From positions 351,501 through 415,500 of the forward strand of contig JACVTC010000075.1 in NCBI GenBank assembly GCA_016946835.1: DNA of 64,000 nt, written 5' to 3'. The stretch comes from Neocallimastix lanati (nom. inval.) (taxonomy: Eukaryota > Neocallimastigomycota > Neocallimastigomycetes > Neocallimastigales > Neocallimastigaceae). The position numbers were made by a program, and so were the translations under genes. Below the pieces are notes generated by a model. That model did no database searches. It saw only the letters and a program-made list of their open reading frames with translations, and had not been told where the DNA came from. Below are positions 39,701 through 50,710 of the stretch, piece by piece (the stretch's first letter is position 1; each line of letters starts with the position of its first letter).

Positions 39701-42700
39701 GATATGGTGAACGTCAAACAATAGATATTCGTTACGGAGGAATCCTACTCTGATTAAGGTATCCTTTTCCAAATCAAATGGTCTAATAAATGCCAAAACG
39801 TCTTCCATGCTGCTGTATTCCTCAAAGTCAAATTGGAATAGCTCATTATGAATTATACCAAAGATGGTACTTTCGTTTCCCACTTCCTTAGCAATAAATT
39901 TACTTTTTAGAACAGGATGCTTATCGATGATCCTCAAAATCGCCTCCTTCAACCTCTCTTTGTCTGTATCTTTATTTATTTTAAAGATACCAGGATTATT
40001 ATAAATTAGGCTATTTTCATTCTTTGTACTATCTAAATAAACACCCATTTGTTGTGATGTAATTGGATAGTCATTTCGGTGATATTTTGGAATAATTTCA
40101 ATTGGTCTCTCAGTTGTCAATTTCATCTCGTCAATACAACCTGCTAGGGCTTCAACGGTTGGATTATCCATAACGTTTTTCAGGTCAATCCTGACAAGGA
40201 ACGCTTTTTGAACCTCCGAAATCATTCGAATTGCCGTTAAACTATCTCCTCCTAATTCGAAGAAATCAGCGGTTCTTCCTACCCCCTCCGAATTCACCTT
40301 CAAAACCTTGGAATAGATTTCCACTAATTTATCTTCTGTTTCCGTCTCTGGCTTAATGTATTCATTGATAATTAAATCATTTTCAGTAGGTTCTGGTAAT
40401 GCTCTTCTCTCTAATTTACCATTGGCATTCATTGGCATCTCCTTTACTTCGATAAAGTAATTAGGAATCATATAGAGAGGGAGTTTCGCCTTCAGATATC
40501 CTCTGATATCCGATCTCTTGATCTCGCTATCTCCCTTACCAACGTAATAACCAACTAAAAATTGTTCACCCATGGAATTCAATTTATCCATCACGACGCA
40601 GGATTCAATACCTTCTATTTCCTTAATAACTTCCTCGATTTCTCCCAATTCAATTCTTTGTCCGTGGATCTTCACTTGGAAATCCCTTCTTCCCAAATAA
40701 ATAATTTCACCCTCTTCTGTCCACTTACCAAGATCTCCTGTTCTATAAATTATTTTATTATAAGTGTTTTTTCCTACTTCAACCTTTTCCTTACCACCGT
40801 CATCATAAAGGAATGGATTTGGAATAAATCTCTCGTGAGTTAATTCTTCTTTATTCAAGTATCCACAACCGACACCTCGACCTCCAATATAAATTTCTCC
40901 TTCCACTCCAATGGGTACTGGTCTCATGTACTTATCTAAGATATATATAACATAATTACATAAGGGTTTTCCAATGGAATGACTTCTATACGATTCACTG
41001 TGACACTTTTTCAATGTAGCCGTCACCGTACATTCGGTTGGACCATATTCATTAAATATGGTTATGGAAGGATAATCCTTAAATTTAATAAGGGTATCTA
41101 AAGTCAAGTTTTCACCACCAAATTGTAAAAGTTTTATCTTACTTAGAGAGGAACGAAAATCTTCAAATTTCATATAGTTATTGATTCTTGATGGCGTGGA
41201 AAAGATGGAATCAACGTGATACCGATTTATTAATTTTGCAATTTTTTCTGGATCATTCATTTCAGTTTCATTACAGAGAATGACACTTTTTCCATGATAC
41301 AAAGGATAGAAAAGTTCTGACATGGATTGATCAAATGTAAACTTGACAATCGATATGGCTCGCTCAAATAAGTCATTTTTGATATTGCTATTTTTGTTGT
41401 TATTGTTACTGAGGGTATAACCATGTAAATTATAATTTAACCAATTTTCATGGCGAATTAATGTACCCTTAGGTTTTCCTGTCGTACCTGATGTAAATAT
41501 TACATAGCATAAATCTTGGAGGTCATTAATACTCTCAAGATCATCGGTATTTTCATTGTAAGAAATTAGACCTAAGTCAAGGATATTATGGTACTTTTCA
41601 TTGAGTGAATTTAACGTGTCTTTTTCCTTTTTGTGATGACGACTGATATACTTTAGTATGATCTTTGGTTGGACTTCTTCAATCATATAGGTGATACGGT
41701 CTTCCGGGAATTCGGGATCAATAGGAAGGAAGGCCCCTCCAGCCTTAAGAATACCCAAGATGGCTACCACATACCAGTAGGATCTTTCACTAATTACTGG
41801 AATGATATCATTTCTTCCAACTCCCTTCTTTCTTAAATACCATCCTAAAGTATTACTCATCTTATCCAATTTTCTATAGCTAATCGTTTCCCCTTGAAAT
41901 ACGATGGCTCCTTTCTCTGGATGAGCCATGGCATTTTCATGAATTTGTTCGTGATACAATCTTCCGGTATTCATTTCACATTGATTAGCATTAAAGTTGT
42001 TCAAAATTTCATTATATTCTTCAGGCTTAATGTAGGGAAGATTACTGATACCCCTGGAAAATTGATCAATATGACTGACAATTTCCAAGAAACTATCTCC
42101 GATGCGATTAATAATTTCAGCATCATACTTTTGATTATTGTAAAGGATGGAGTAGACGTAGACGTCCCTTCTCTCCTCAATTTCAAATGAAATATCAAAC
42201 TTATTTTGGAAGTGCGAAATCACATTATGAAGCATATTTTCAATACTTTCCGAATTGAAATTCTTTTCCTCGGCCAATTCATCATACTTCAACCCAGTTA
42301 AAATTTCTTCCGCCTCATGACTTTTCATGAGGGAATTGGGTTGGAAGATGAATGAAATATTAGCGATTGGAATTTTAATGTGATTCATGATATCAATCAA
42401 CGAAATATCCTGATCCTCATACATCTTCATTAGGATATTCATCGTATGTCTCACATACTCCTCCATGGAAATGTTTTTATCGAATTTCAATAGCAATGGT
42501 TGTGTACTCACCAACATTCCCAGTAACCCAAGCTTGTATTTATTATTTCTATTGATATTCTTAATGGATAAGTAGACATTTTCTTGTCCACTATACTTAC
42601 TCAATAAATATGCATAGAGCGTTAGGAAGAGAGAGGTGGAAGATAATCCCTTCTCTTTAATGAAATTCTTTATTGCGTCATGTACTTTCTTTGGTATGGT

Positions 42701-45700
42701 ATTAATGTAGTAGTGTGGTGTTTTTTCATCCTCCTCTACCGAATACTTCTCCTTCTCCTCTTCCTTAGTATAGTCGTCAGTTGGCCGGCTTCTTCTGCCT
42801 CTTATGGTTGGTAATTCCAAAGGATTATAGTCATTATTTGTTAACATGTCTTTATAGAATGTCATCTTTTCCAAATACTTACCCTTCTTAATTTCATCCT
42901 CCAGATAGAAAGCATAATCACTGAATAAAATCGGATGCCTGCTTAATTTTTTGTCATCTCCATGATAGAGTAGCTTTAGCTCATCTACGAATAATTCGAT
43001 TGAGTATCCATCAAATATAATATGATGGACATCCAGTAATAGATACTGATCGAAGACAAAGCCGACTCTAATTAATAAATCATTTTTAATATCAAAGGGT
43101 CTCAGGAAACGAACCACACTCTCGTAATTGTACTCTTCAAATTCTAATGGATGACTATCATCAATTTTGGCGTAGACAGAGAGTTCACCGTCTTCAGCTT
43201 CCTTTTCAAAAAATTTACTTTTTAAAGTGGGGTGCCTCTCCATCAACTTCAATATACTTTCCTTCAACCTCTTCATCTCCAGTCCTTCCCGTAATCTGAA
43301 GACACTTGGAAGATTGTAAGTCAATGAATTCTTATGCTTTATACAAAACAAATAAATACCCATTTGTTGAGCTGTAATAGGATACTCGTCGACCTCACGA
43401 TGTGGAATGATTTCAATTTGGTTTCCCTCATGATTTGCGATCGATTCATCTATTTTTTGACCGAGTGATTGAATGGTGGATCTACTCATGATATCTTTCA
43501 TCCCGATCGTCATCTGAAATTCATTTTGAATCTCAGAGATAATTTTAATGGCCATTAGACTATCCCCACCTAATTCATAGAAATCTGACGTTCTTCCAAT
43601 CCGACTAGAAGGAAGAGTTAACACCTTGGCATAGATGTCCACCAATTTGATTTCAGTTTCGGTTGCTGGTGAAATATATTCATTCATAATCAGGTCATTT
43701 TCTGTCGGTTCTGGTAATCCTCTTCTATCCAATTTACCATTGGAAGTAATAGGAATTTCCGGAATTTCAATAAAGTAATTAGGTATCATGTAGAGGGCAA
43801 GCTTCTTTTTCAAGTAATTTCTTATTTCATTTCTCTGGAGGCTTCGGCCCTGCTTTACAGTATAGTAGCCCACCAAGAACTTTTCACCCCCAGAATTTAA
43901 TCTGTCAATTACCGTACAAGCATCAATGGCTTCCACTTCCTTCATGACTTCTTCAATTTCTCCTAATTCAATTCGCTGACCATGTATCTTGACCTGGAAA
44001 TCCATTCTACCCAAGCAAATAAGTTCTCCATCCTCTGTCCACTTCCCAAGATCCCCTGTTTTATAGAGTTTATTATAAGGGTCACTGGGATTTCCTTGGA
44101 AGGGATTTGGAAGGAATCGATCCCTGGTGAGTTCCTGTCTATTCAAATATCCACTACCGACCCCTCTTCCGCCAATGTACAGTTCCCCTTCGACACCAAT
44201 AGGAACGGGTTTCATAAATTTATCTAGGATATACATTTCATAGTTGCACAATGGTTTACCGATAGTAATTAGGTCAGGAATCAAATTATCGCTTGTTGGA
44301 GTAATATTTTTAATTGAACTGGTGATGGTACATTCGGTAGGTCCATATTCATTAAATATTTTAGAATCGGTGAAACGATATACTTTTCGAATCATATCCT
44401 TTGAAACATTTTCACCGCCAAAGATAATAACTTTAATTTGTTTCAGAGACTTCTGGAAGCTGGTATCCCCTAGATAATTCAGAACTTTGGAAGGCGTGGA
44501 ATAAATGAAATCAATGCCTTCACTTTGAATTAATTTTGCCAATAATCCTGGATTGTTGTATTGCATATCATTGGCGAAAACAATGCTCTTATTATGATAT
44601 AAGGTATAGATAATTTCTGCAATGGATTGATCAAAGGTAAATTTATCAAAGGCTAAAGCGTGTTCATAGTTATCTCTGTTATAGTCCTCTCCACGAATGG
44701 TATAGGCTACGGTATTATAATTCACCAAATTATCATGACGAATCATGGTTCCTTTGGGCTTTCCAGTAGTTCCTGATGTAAATAATACATAACAGAGGTC
44801 TCGAATATCATTACTATAAGTAATATAATCTACTTTCTTTTCGTAATCTATGGATTTCAAATCGATGACTCTATATTGATCATCCAAAAAGGTGATATGA
44901 TCCTCCTCCTCGCTGAGATAGTTCAAGTATTTCAATATAATCTTGGGTTGAACTTCTCCGACCATATAGACAATACGATCCTCAGGGAATTCTGGATCAA
45001 TAGGAAGGAAAGCTCCACCGGCCTTAGAAATACCCAGGATGGCCACTACATACATGTAGGATCTTTCACAGATCACCGGAATGATATCATTTCTTCCGAC
45101 CCCTTGCTTTCTTAAATACCATCCCAGGACATTACTCATCTCCTCCAATTTTCGATAACTAATTGTTTCCCCGTTAAATACAATAGCCACCTTCTCTGGA
45201 TTAGTCATGGCATTTTCATGAATTTGTTCATAGTATAGTAATTTTCTGGTTGTTATGTCACAGTGATTGGCATTAAATCCGAAAACCACTTGGTGATACA
45301 TTTCAGAGTTAAGGTAAGGGATTTCACTAATATTTTTGGAAAAGAGATCCATATGACCGATTATTTCCAATAAACTTTCAATAACGGAAGCTATCTTCCT
45401 TGAGTCGACCCTATTTTCGTTGTAATTAATGGAGAGTTCGTACTCATTTTCATACTCAAAAATACTACAGTTGAGGTCAAAACTATTGTTTTCATTATTG
45501 TAGGCGAGGTCGATTTGGGATTTATCAGATAGTAGAGAAAGTCTTTCAAAGACTTCTTCAATGGTCGTTAACTTCACTACACCCTTGTCATTCTTTTCAT
45601 CACGAGTTAAAAGATAGTAGGGTTGGTAGATGAACGAATTATTAACTTTAGGAATTTTAAATCTATTTCTAATTTCTATGAAGGAAACATCACTGTTGTC

Positions 45701-48700
45701 ATAGATCTTCTTTAAAACCTTCATTGTATTTTTCATATAGTGATCCATGGATGTATTTTGATCAAATTTAAGAAGTAACGGGGTGGTGTTGACAAACATA
45801 CCCACGATTCCTAAATTTTGATCCTTTCTATTCGAGTTCATCATCGAAGTGTAGATACTTTCTTGACCACTGTACCTACTTAAAATATAGTAATAAAGCG
45901 TCATGAAAAAGGCTGTCTTTGAAACTCCTAATTTTTTCACATAATGATTGATCTGTAAGGATTGTTCCTTTGAAATTCTTTTTTTGATTGATTTTACTGC
46001 CTTGATATCCTCTTTTTTTTCTTCTTCTTTTTTATCATTATCTTCATCGTCGTCATTGGTCAAACTTTCATTACTCCTATTGGAGATGGATAATAAAGTA
46101 AAGTCCTCATCCTCAAACATACGTCTATAAAATTCAAGTTGTTCATTAAACTTTCCTTTCTTCATACGATGATCCCAAGAGAGAGCATAATCACTGAAAT
46201 TAACGTCGGTAGCACGAACTCTGTCACGTTCATATTCATCTTCGAATTCATTGTCATCATTATCAGAGTACTCTTTTTCTTCAACTTCTATATAATACAA
46301 TTTATTTAAATCCTCCATGAAGATTTTAAGAGAATATCCATCAAAAATTATATGATGGATATCAACCAGTATATACTTAGTGTCGATAAATCCGATACGA
46401 ATTAGCGGACCTGTTCTTAAATTGAAAGGTCTCACAAATGAATGAGCCGTGTTCCAATGGTATTCTTCAAACTCGATTTCCATATTTTCATCAATAATTC
46501 CGTAGATGGTAGATGTGTCACTAATTTTTCGACTTTCAAATCGACTTTTTAATATGGTATGTCTTGTCATCAATTTTATGATAGATTGTTTTAATCGATC
46601 GATATCTACATCATCGGACAATTTAAAAATCGTTGAAATATTATAATTTACGCTCTCTTCATGTTTCACACAATACAAATAAATATCCATTTGTTGGGAG
46701 GTTATAGGATAAATAGTTTCATCATGAGGGTTTAGCGAATCACTGAGAGATTCGAATTCAGATTCGGATTCAAATGGAGTTGGAGTAGGAGGAGGAGAAG
46801 GAAGAAAAATTTTCCTCCTATCCCTTTCCATGGCTATCATATTTCCTTTATTATTTTTTAGCTTTTTTTGATCCGTAATGTGGTGGGCGAGTGATTCGAT
46901 CGTCAGGTAGTCACTTAATTTCTTTAAACTAAGTCGTACGGAAAACTTCTTTTGAATTTCAGAGATGATTTCAATGGCCTTCACACTATCGCCTCCCAAT
47001 TCCACAAAGCTACTCTTTCGACCAATTTTTCCAACATCAATATTAAAGACGTGACTGAATATTTCTGCTAAACGCTTTTCGGTTGGCGTTTCAAGAGGAA
47101 GGTATTTGGAGTTCAAAATATCGTCCAAGGATGGATCTGGGAATGCCTTTCTATTAAGTTTACCATTAGTATTATAGTAGAGTTCATTCAACTTTACAAA
47201 ATAATTTGGTATCATATAAGTAGGAAGAAATTTATTTAATTCCTTTCTAAATTCATAGTATGAAATCGTTTGAGAACCAATATAATAACCAACAAGACAT
47301 TCGTTCCCGCTCAATACCTTCTTAACCACCGCTGCGGATTGAACTTTAGCCATTTTTTTCATGACATCTTCGATTTCACCCAGTTCAATACGACGTCCTC
47401 TCACCTTAATTTGACTATCCTTACGGTCCACATATTCTATACAGCCACTGGAATTCCATCTAGCAATATCACCCGTCTTAAAGAGGATATGATGATTTTC
47501 ATCCGATGTAAATGGATTAGGAATAAATGACTTTTGATTTTCTCCCTCCAAATGAATATAATTATTGGAAATGCCATGTCCAGCAGAGATACAGAGTTCC
47601 CCCTCAAAACCTACTGGGCACAGTTGATGCTGTTCATCTAAAATATATACATGAACATTGTCGATAGGATGACCAACGGAATTAGTTACCTGTTGAAAAT
47701 CGGTTTCCAATGAAATCATTAAACTTTCGGTTGATCCCAAGAGCACATTAAATTGCATACCCTCTGAATGATCCTGGATAAACTTTCTTGATGGAAGGGA
47801 TAAGTTATTTATGGATTCCCCAAGGAAAACTGTATTTCGTATACCCTCCAGTAACATATTTCCCATCTTCCCATTGACCCCAACTAAAAAGTTAAAGTAG
47901 GATGGGGTAAGGAACAAGTTCCTAACCTTTTCCTTGAAAATAATGGAAAGAATACCGGGGATATCGGTTCTTTTTTCATCCGAGACAAGATACAATTCGG
48001 AAGCACACAACATATTGTAGGCTAATTCCAAAATGAAGGCAACAAATCCAATGGAAGCCACGGAAATACTTTTTTCAAGGGGATAACGCGTAACATCATA
48101 GACATACTTTCCTACGTTCATTAGGGTGTTACATTGGATGGTGACTCCCTTAGGTTTACCGGTGGAACCGGAAGTAAAGAATACAAATAATTTGTCCTGA
48201 GGAGTTCCTATTCTCTTCACTTCGCTAACGTCATGATCAAAGTCGAACCTGTTTAAGGAAATAAATTCCACCTTCGGGTCCTCATAGTAGTTTTCGTTTT
48301 CGTTTATTTTCATCGGACGGGAGATACTTTCATCATAAAAAGCAAAAGTGGCCTTCACCTCCTGTAAAATATATTTTAAACGTTCAGGTGGGTTGGAGCT
48401 TGGATCAATTAATAAGGCAACACATCCGGATTTTATGATACCGTACATTGAAGCGACTAATGGCCAATTCTTTTTGGAAATGATAGGTATCACGATATCA
48501 TTGGGTTTCCTATTCAAATTTTTAATTTTTTCTATGATATAATGAGCCACTGAATTGGAAACTTTGTCTATTTCCTGAAAAGTTAAACGACGACTTCCAT
48601 CATTAATGTAGTAGCAGTGAGAATACTTTTTGCAAATACAAGATAAAACGTCGGTAAATGTGTATTTATCATAACTGAAACTTTCTTCAAAGATATCGAC

Positions 48701-49486
48701 CTTTCTTTTGGCGGTTTCCTTCGGATATCCTTTACTATTAAGAAAACGGTTATTTTCCACCATTTTATAGTCATTAAATTCCATTATTAATTTTTCTTCG
48801 GTAGTGGGCAAAATATTCAATTGATTAAGCGTAGGTAGTGTATTTTTTGAGGGTCTCTTCATATTTTGAGCAGCCAAATGTAAAATTCTTCCAATAATCA
48901 ATTCCAATTCCTTTTCCAACATCAAATTTTCAAGATAGAGTACATTCAAGGAATTTGATTCCGAATCAAAATTCATAATAAATTCACTATTTAAACCTTT
49001 TGAAAACGCCTTCATTTCAGAATCTAATGGAATAAAGGAGTAAAATACCTTAATGCTATCTTGAAATTTTTCTTTCAAATCATTTTCGAGTAGACTTTTC
49101 TCATTCTCTTTAACTGATTTTTCCAATTCGTTAATAACATCTAATAACGTAAAAGTAGGTTGGCATCTTAACACTAATAAATTGGCATCGATATCCTCAA
49201 CTGAGTAATTATTTTTTTTTCTTTTAATATTACCCATAAAAATTAAATTATTTTTAAAATTTACAAAGTATAGATATTCTAATAAATTTGCTTGGAAAAA
49301 TGAATGAATTGAGGTATCATGCTTCCTACAAAATTCATTGATATCATTCATTAAGTCTTTTTGTAATGAATAACTATACATTTTTAAAGTCAGTTCTTGT
49401 TTCATAAAACTTTGATATATTGGCTTGATAGAGCATTCACTCAATTCATCCATAGTCAATAAAATCTTTTTAAGATTAGTTGACAT
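11918..49486 (-). CDS. Giant non-ribosomal peptide synthetase, 11 adenylation modules, C-terminal CaaX box
   Basis: The frame encodes 12,522 residues (roughly 1.45 MDa) with no intron. I start it at ATG 49486: the frame extends seven codons upstream only to a TTG, and an in-frame TAA lies at 49526-49528. Order: truncated C (about 30-220), A1 (225-780), T1 (Ser near 830), ten C-A-T repeats of about 1,096 residues, terminal C (from about 11,890), an A-domain C-terminal remnant (about 12,385-12,475) and a basic tail ending C-V-I-Q. Every module 2-11 C domain has H-H-x-x-x-D-G, every T domain L-G-G-D-S, every A domain S-G-[ST]-T-G-K-P-K-G and an A10 lysine. It would build an eleven-unit product on phosphopantetheine arms after activation by a phosphopantetheinyl transferase. 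No TE, reductase, epimerase or methyltransferase is seen. Size is comparable to fungal cyclosporin synthetase. The bacterial-style motifs suggest an acquired gene that expanded by module duplication. No tailoring genes lie beside it. Confidence 0.97.
11921..11932 (-). other. C-terminal CaaX prenylation box (C-V-I-Q) of the NRPS
   Basis: The last four codons before TAA read Cys-Val-Ile-Gln. This fits C-a-a-X with two aliphatic residues and Gln, a residue favoured by protein farnesyltransferase. Just before it are K-K-Q-N-R, a second Cys (S-C-F-P-F) and a Lys-rich run, the polybasic context seen in membrane-targeted CaaX proteins. The predicted fate is farnesylation, removal of V-I-Q, and carboxyl methylation. 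Confidence 0.7.
13821..17110 (-). other. NRPS module 11: C - A11 - T11, pocket code DQAHIFEITK
   Basis: C motif H-H-I-I-F-D-G at about 16724-16744; ATP loop near 15185-15215; T11 serine near 13990. This is the last complete module. Its A core is a recent copy of that of module 8. Confidence 0.85.
17111..20380 (-). other. NRPS module 10: C - A10 - T10, pocket code DIAVIFEMNK
   Basis: C motif H-H-I-I-F-D-G at about 19998-20018; ATP loop near 18452-18482; T10 serine near 17277. The core is a sister of module 5. The Y-G-P-T-E motif reads Y-G-P-S-E, a conservative change, and L-G-E-I-E reads L-S-E-I-E. Confidence 0.82.
20381..23671 (-). other. NRPS module 9: C - A9 - T9, pocket code DIDNILGITK
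   Basis: C motif H-H-I-V-F-D-G at about 23289-23308; ATP loop near 21744-21775; T9 serine near 20549. This core is the most diverged of modules 5-11: the usual F-G-G-E reads L-I-G-E and Asp stands at 239. Asp239 with a non-acidic 322 loosely groups it with modules 4 and 7. The flanking C and T parts are still homogenised with the neighbours, as expected for a swapped core. Confidence 0.82.
23672..26960 (-). other. NRPS module 8: C - A8 - T8, pocket code DQAHIFEITK
   Basis: C motif H-H-I-L-F-D-G at about 26578-26597; ATP loop near 25041-25070; T8 serine near 23840. The A8 core at 24589-25081 is identical base for base to module 11 (14731-15223). It must therefore activate the same substrate as A11. 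Confidence 0.85.
26961..30230 (-). other. NRPS module 7: C - A7 - T7, pocket code DVESILTIGK
   Basis: C motif H-H-I-V-F-D-G at about 29847-29866; ATP loop near 28301-28335; T7 serine near 27130. Glu at 239 and Thr at 322 group this core with module 4, although the remaining pocket residues differ, so the substrate may differ. Confidence 0.82.
30231..33535 (-). other. NRPS module 6: C - A6 - T6, pocket code DQAYIFEITK
   Basis: C motif H-H-I-V-F-D-G at about 33152-33172; ATP loop near 31600-31630; T6 serine near 30410. The code is the same as in module 2, so both positions of the product probably carry the same residue. Confidence 0.83.
33536..36809 (-). other. NRPS module 5: C - A5 - T5, pocket code DIVVIFEVNK
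   Basis: C motif at about 36426-36445; ATP loop near 34881-34910; T5 serine near 33708. The core is closely related to that of module 10 (only positions 239 and 330 of the code differ), so both probably take the same or a similar hydrophobic substrate. From this module onward the modules are much more alike and more AT-rich. Confidence 0.83.
36810..40070 (-). other. NRPS module 4: C - A4 - T4, pocket code DIEEIYTVTK
   Basis: C motif H-H-I-I-F-D-G at about 39693-39712. A4 pocket has Glu at 239 and again at 278; two acidic side chains in the pocket would suit a basic amino acid such as Lys, Orn or Arg, but this is inference only. The core resembles that of module 7. T4 serine lies near 36983. 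Confidence 0.83.
40071..43395 (-). other. NRPS module 3: C - A3 - T3, pocket code DQSFLFEVTK
   Basis: C motif H-H-I-I-F-D-G at about 43009-43028; A3 ATP loop near 41465-41495; T3 serine near 40245. The pocket is a divergent member of the D-Q class, with Ser at 239 and Phe at 278. Code does not match one I recognise. Sequence outside the motifs is clearly diverged from the later modules. Confidence 0.85.
43396..46711 (-). other. NRPS module 2: C - A2 - T2, pocket code DQAYIFEITK
   Basis: The C domain has H-H-I-I-F-D-G at about 46337-46357 and two long acidic inserts (around 46200-46290 and 46010-46070) that later modules lack. A2 core belongs to the D-Q-A class shared with modules 6, 8 and 11. 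The code was read against GrsA numbering and matches none I know, so the amino acid is not assigned. T2 serine codon is near 43565. G/C is higher here than in modules 5-11. Confidence 0.85.
46712..49486 (-). other. NRPS module 1 (loading): truncated C - A1 - T1 - Pro/acidic linker
   Basis: The first 220 residues align with only the C-terminal half of a condensation domain: there is no H-H-x-x-x-D-G. A1 keeps the ATP-binding loop (F-T-S-G-S-T-G-K-P-K-G near residue 436), the K-T-G-D motif and the A10 lysine. However, the position of the conserved Asp235 reads Val (G-F-V-A-F-I-L-E), and Y-G-P-T-E reads L-G-S-T-E. Pocket code read by eye: V-A-L-F-T-F-L-M-I-K. Without Asp235 the alpha-amino group has no anchor, so a fatty, hydroxy, keto or aryl acid starter is more likely. 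After T1 comes an unusual Pro-rich then acidic linker (about residues 890-920). Confidence 0.85.
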
Positions 49487-50043
49487 TTTTAAATATACAA
49501 TTGACAATTGATTTTTTTTTTTTTTTTATGTCTATTAAAAAAAAATTATATATTTATTTATTTATTATTTATTTATTTATTTATTTATTTATAATAATAA
49601 TTTCTAATATTTTTATTTCTTTTATAAAAGAAAATAGGAAAAAAAAAGAAATAAAAAGAAATTTATAAAATATTATACATATATATAAATTAAATGAAAA
49701 TGAAATTTATAAAAAAAAATAACTTTCTATTTTTTTTTTTTTTTTTGTTTTTTAAATTAAATGGAAAGATTGATCTATTTATATTTTTAATATTTTTATA
49801 TTTAAAAAAAAAAAAAAATTAATTTATTTAAAATTTTAAAAAAGAAAAATCTTTTTTTCTTTCTTTTTTTTTAATTTTTTTTTTGTTTCTTCATTTGAAT
49901 AATTAAGGATTAATTTGTTGTTAAAAAAAAAATGATTCATTTTATTAAATTAATTAATTCATTCATTTATTAACTATTATTATTATTCATTTATTCATTC
50001 ATTTATTAACTATTATTATTATTCATTTATTTATTCATTCATT

Positions 50044-50075
<32 letters not shown>

Positions 50076-50464
50076 TTGATGTAGTTATTTATTAATTTAT
50101 TTATTTATTGATATATTTATTAATTTTCATATTTTAATTATAATAATAAATTTTGTTATGTTAAATTGATACCTTTTTTTAATAAATAAACTTTTTTTTT
50201 AATAAAAATTTACATTTCTATTTACAATACAATTTTTAAAGCGAAACTATTGATAATATTTGACTAACTAACTATTAAATTAAATATTAAAAAAAAAATG
50301 TTAAGTTTTATTTTTTCTGTTCATTAAATACATTAATAGATTTTATTTAGATGGAACTTTAATATTTTTATTATATTTTTTTTTTTTTTCTTTTTAATCC
50401 AAGATTCTAAATATTGTTGAAATATTAAAATTTTAATTGTTTTATTTATATATATATATTTCTT
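49487..50464. other. AT-rich upstream flank of the synthetase gene with ATTT/ATTC simple repeats
   Basis: This should hold the promoter and 5' leader, but at this composition no TATA element can be singled out. On the coding strand the bases before the ATG read TTTAAAAATG, an A-rich context suited to eukaryotic initiation. Runs of TTTA and TTCA units fill about 49550-49595 and 49940-50130. A run of 16 T lies at 49512-49527. No gene seen. Confidence 0.5.
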
Positions 50465-50710
50465 GTATGTGTACCGCCCTTTAGTCCCCCCTCCCTTCAA
50501 GGCAAAAGATTATTAAAGCAGTCACAATACATTGGTATGCATAAGCGAATATTGTCCCTTGCTGGAAGGCCTTACTGAATGTTCAAACATTGGCATTCTG
50601 ACATACCTATTATTGTTGATAATTTTCTAATACGAGTTTTTTTTCCTCGAAGTTGCCTCTCCAGTTTATAACTACTTTTTGAAGTGAGATCAGTTATAAC
50701 CTATTAAATA
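50465..50710. other. G/C-richer island upstream of the synthetase gene, unknown function
   Basis: About 245 bp of non-repetitive sequence with C runs (near 50475-50495) in an otherwise A/T desert. On the + strand it is followed by eight T (from about 50638), which could be a Pol III-type terminator inside the block. On the - strand it holds AGGTATGT near 50605, a possible 5' splice site facing the synthetase. I tested it by eye for tRNA, 5S, U6 and U1/U2/U4 landmarks and found none. Confidence 0.3.

Noticed and set aside
13821-46711. Epimerisation domains among the H-H-x-x-x-D-G units
   Set aside because: Every such unit stands between a carrier and an A domain, with C-domain motifs on both sides. 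There is never a second H-H unit in a module.
49487-49507. Start of the synthetase seven codons upstream, at 49507
   Set aside because: That codon is TTG, not ATG. The first in-frame ATG is at 49486 in an A-rich context, and an in-frame stop lies at 49526-49528.
50465-50710. tRNA, 5S rRNA or spliceosomal snRNA in the G/C-richer island
   Set aside because: A TGTTCAAAC stretch looks like a tRNA B box, but no acceptor or anticodon stems pair around it, and none of the usual 5S or U-RNA landmarks are found by eye.
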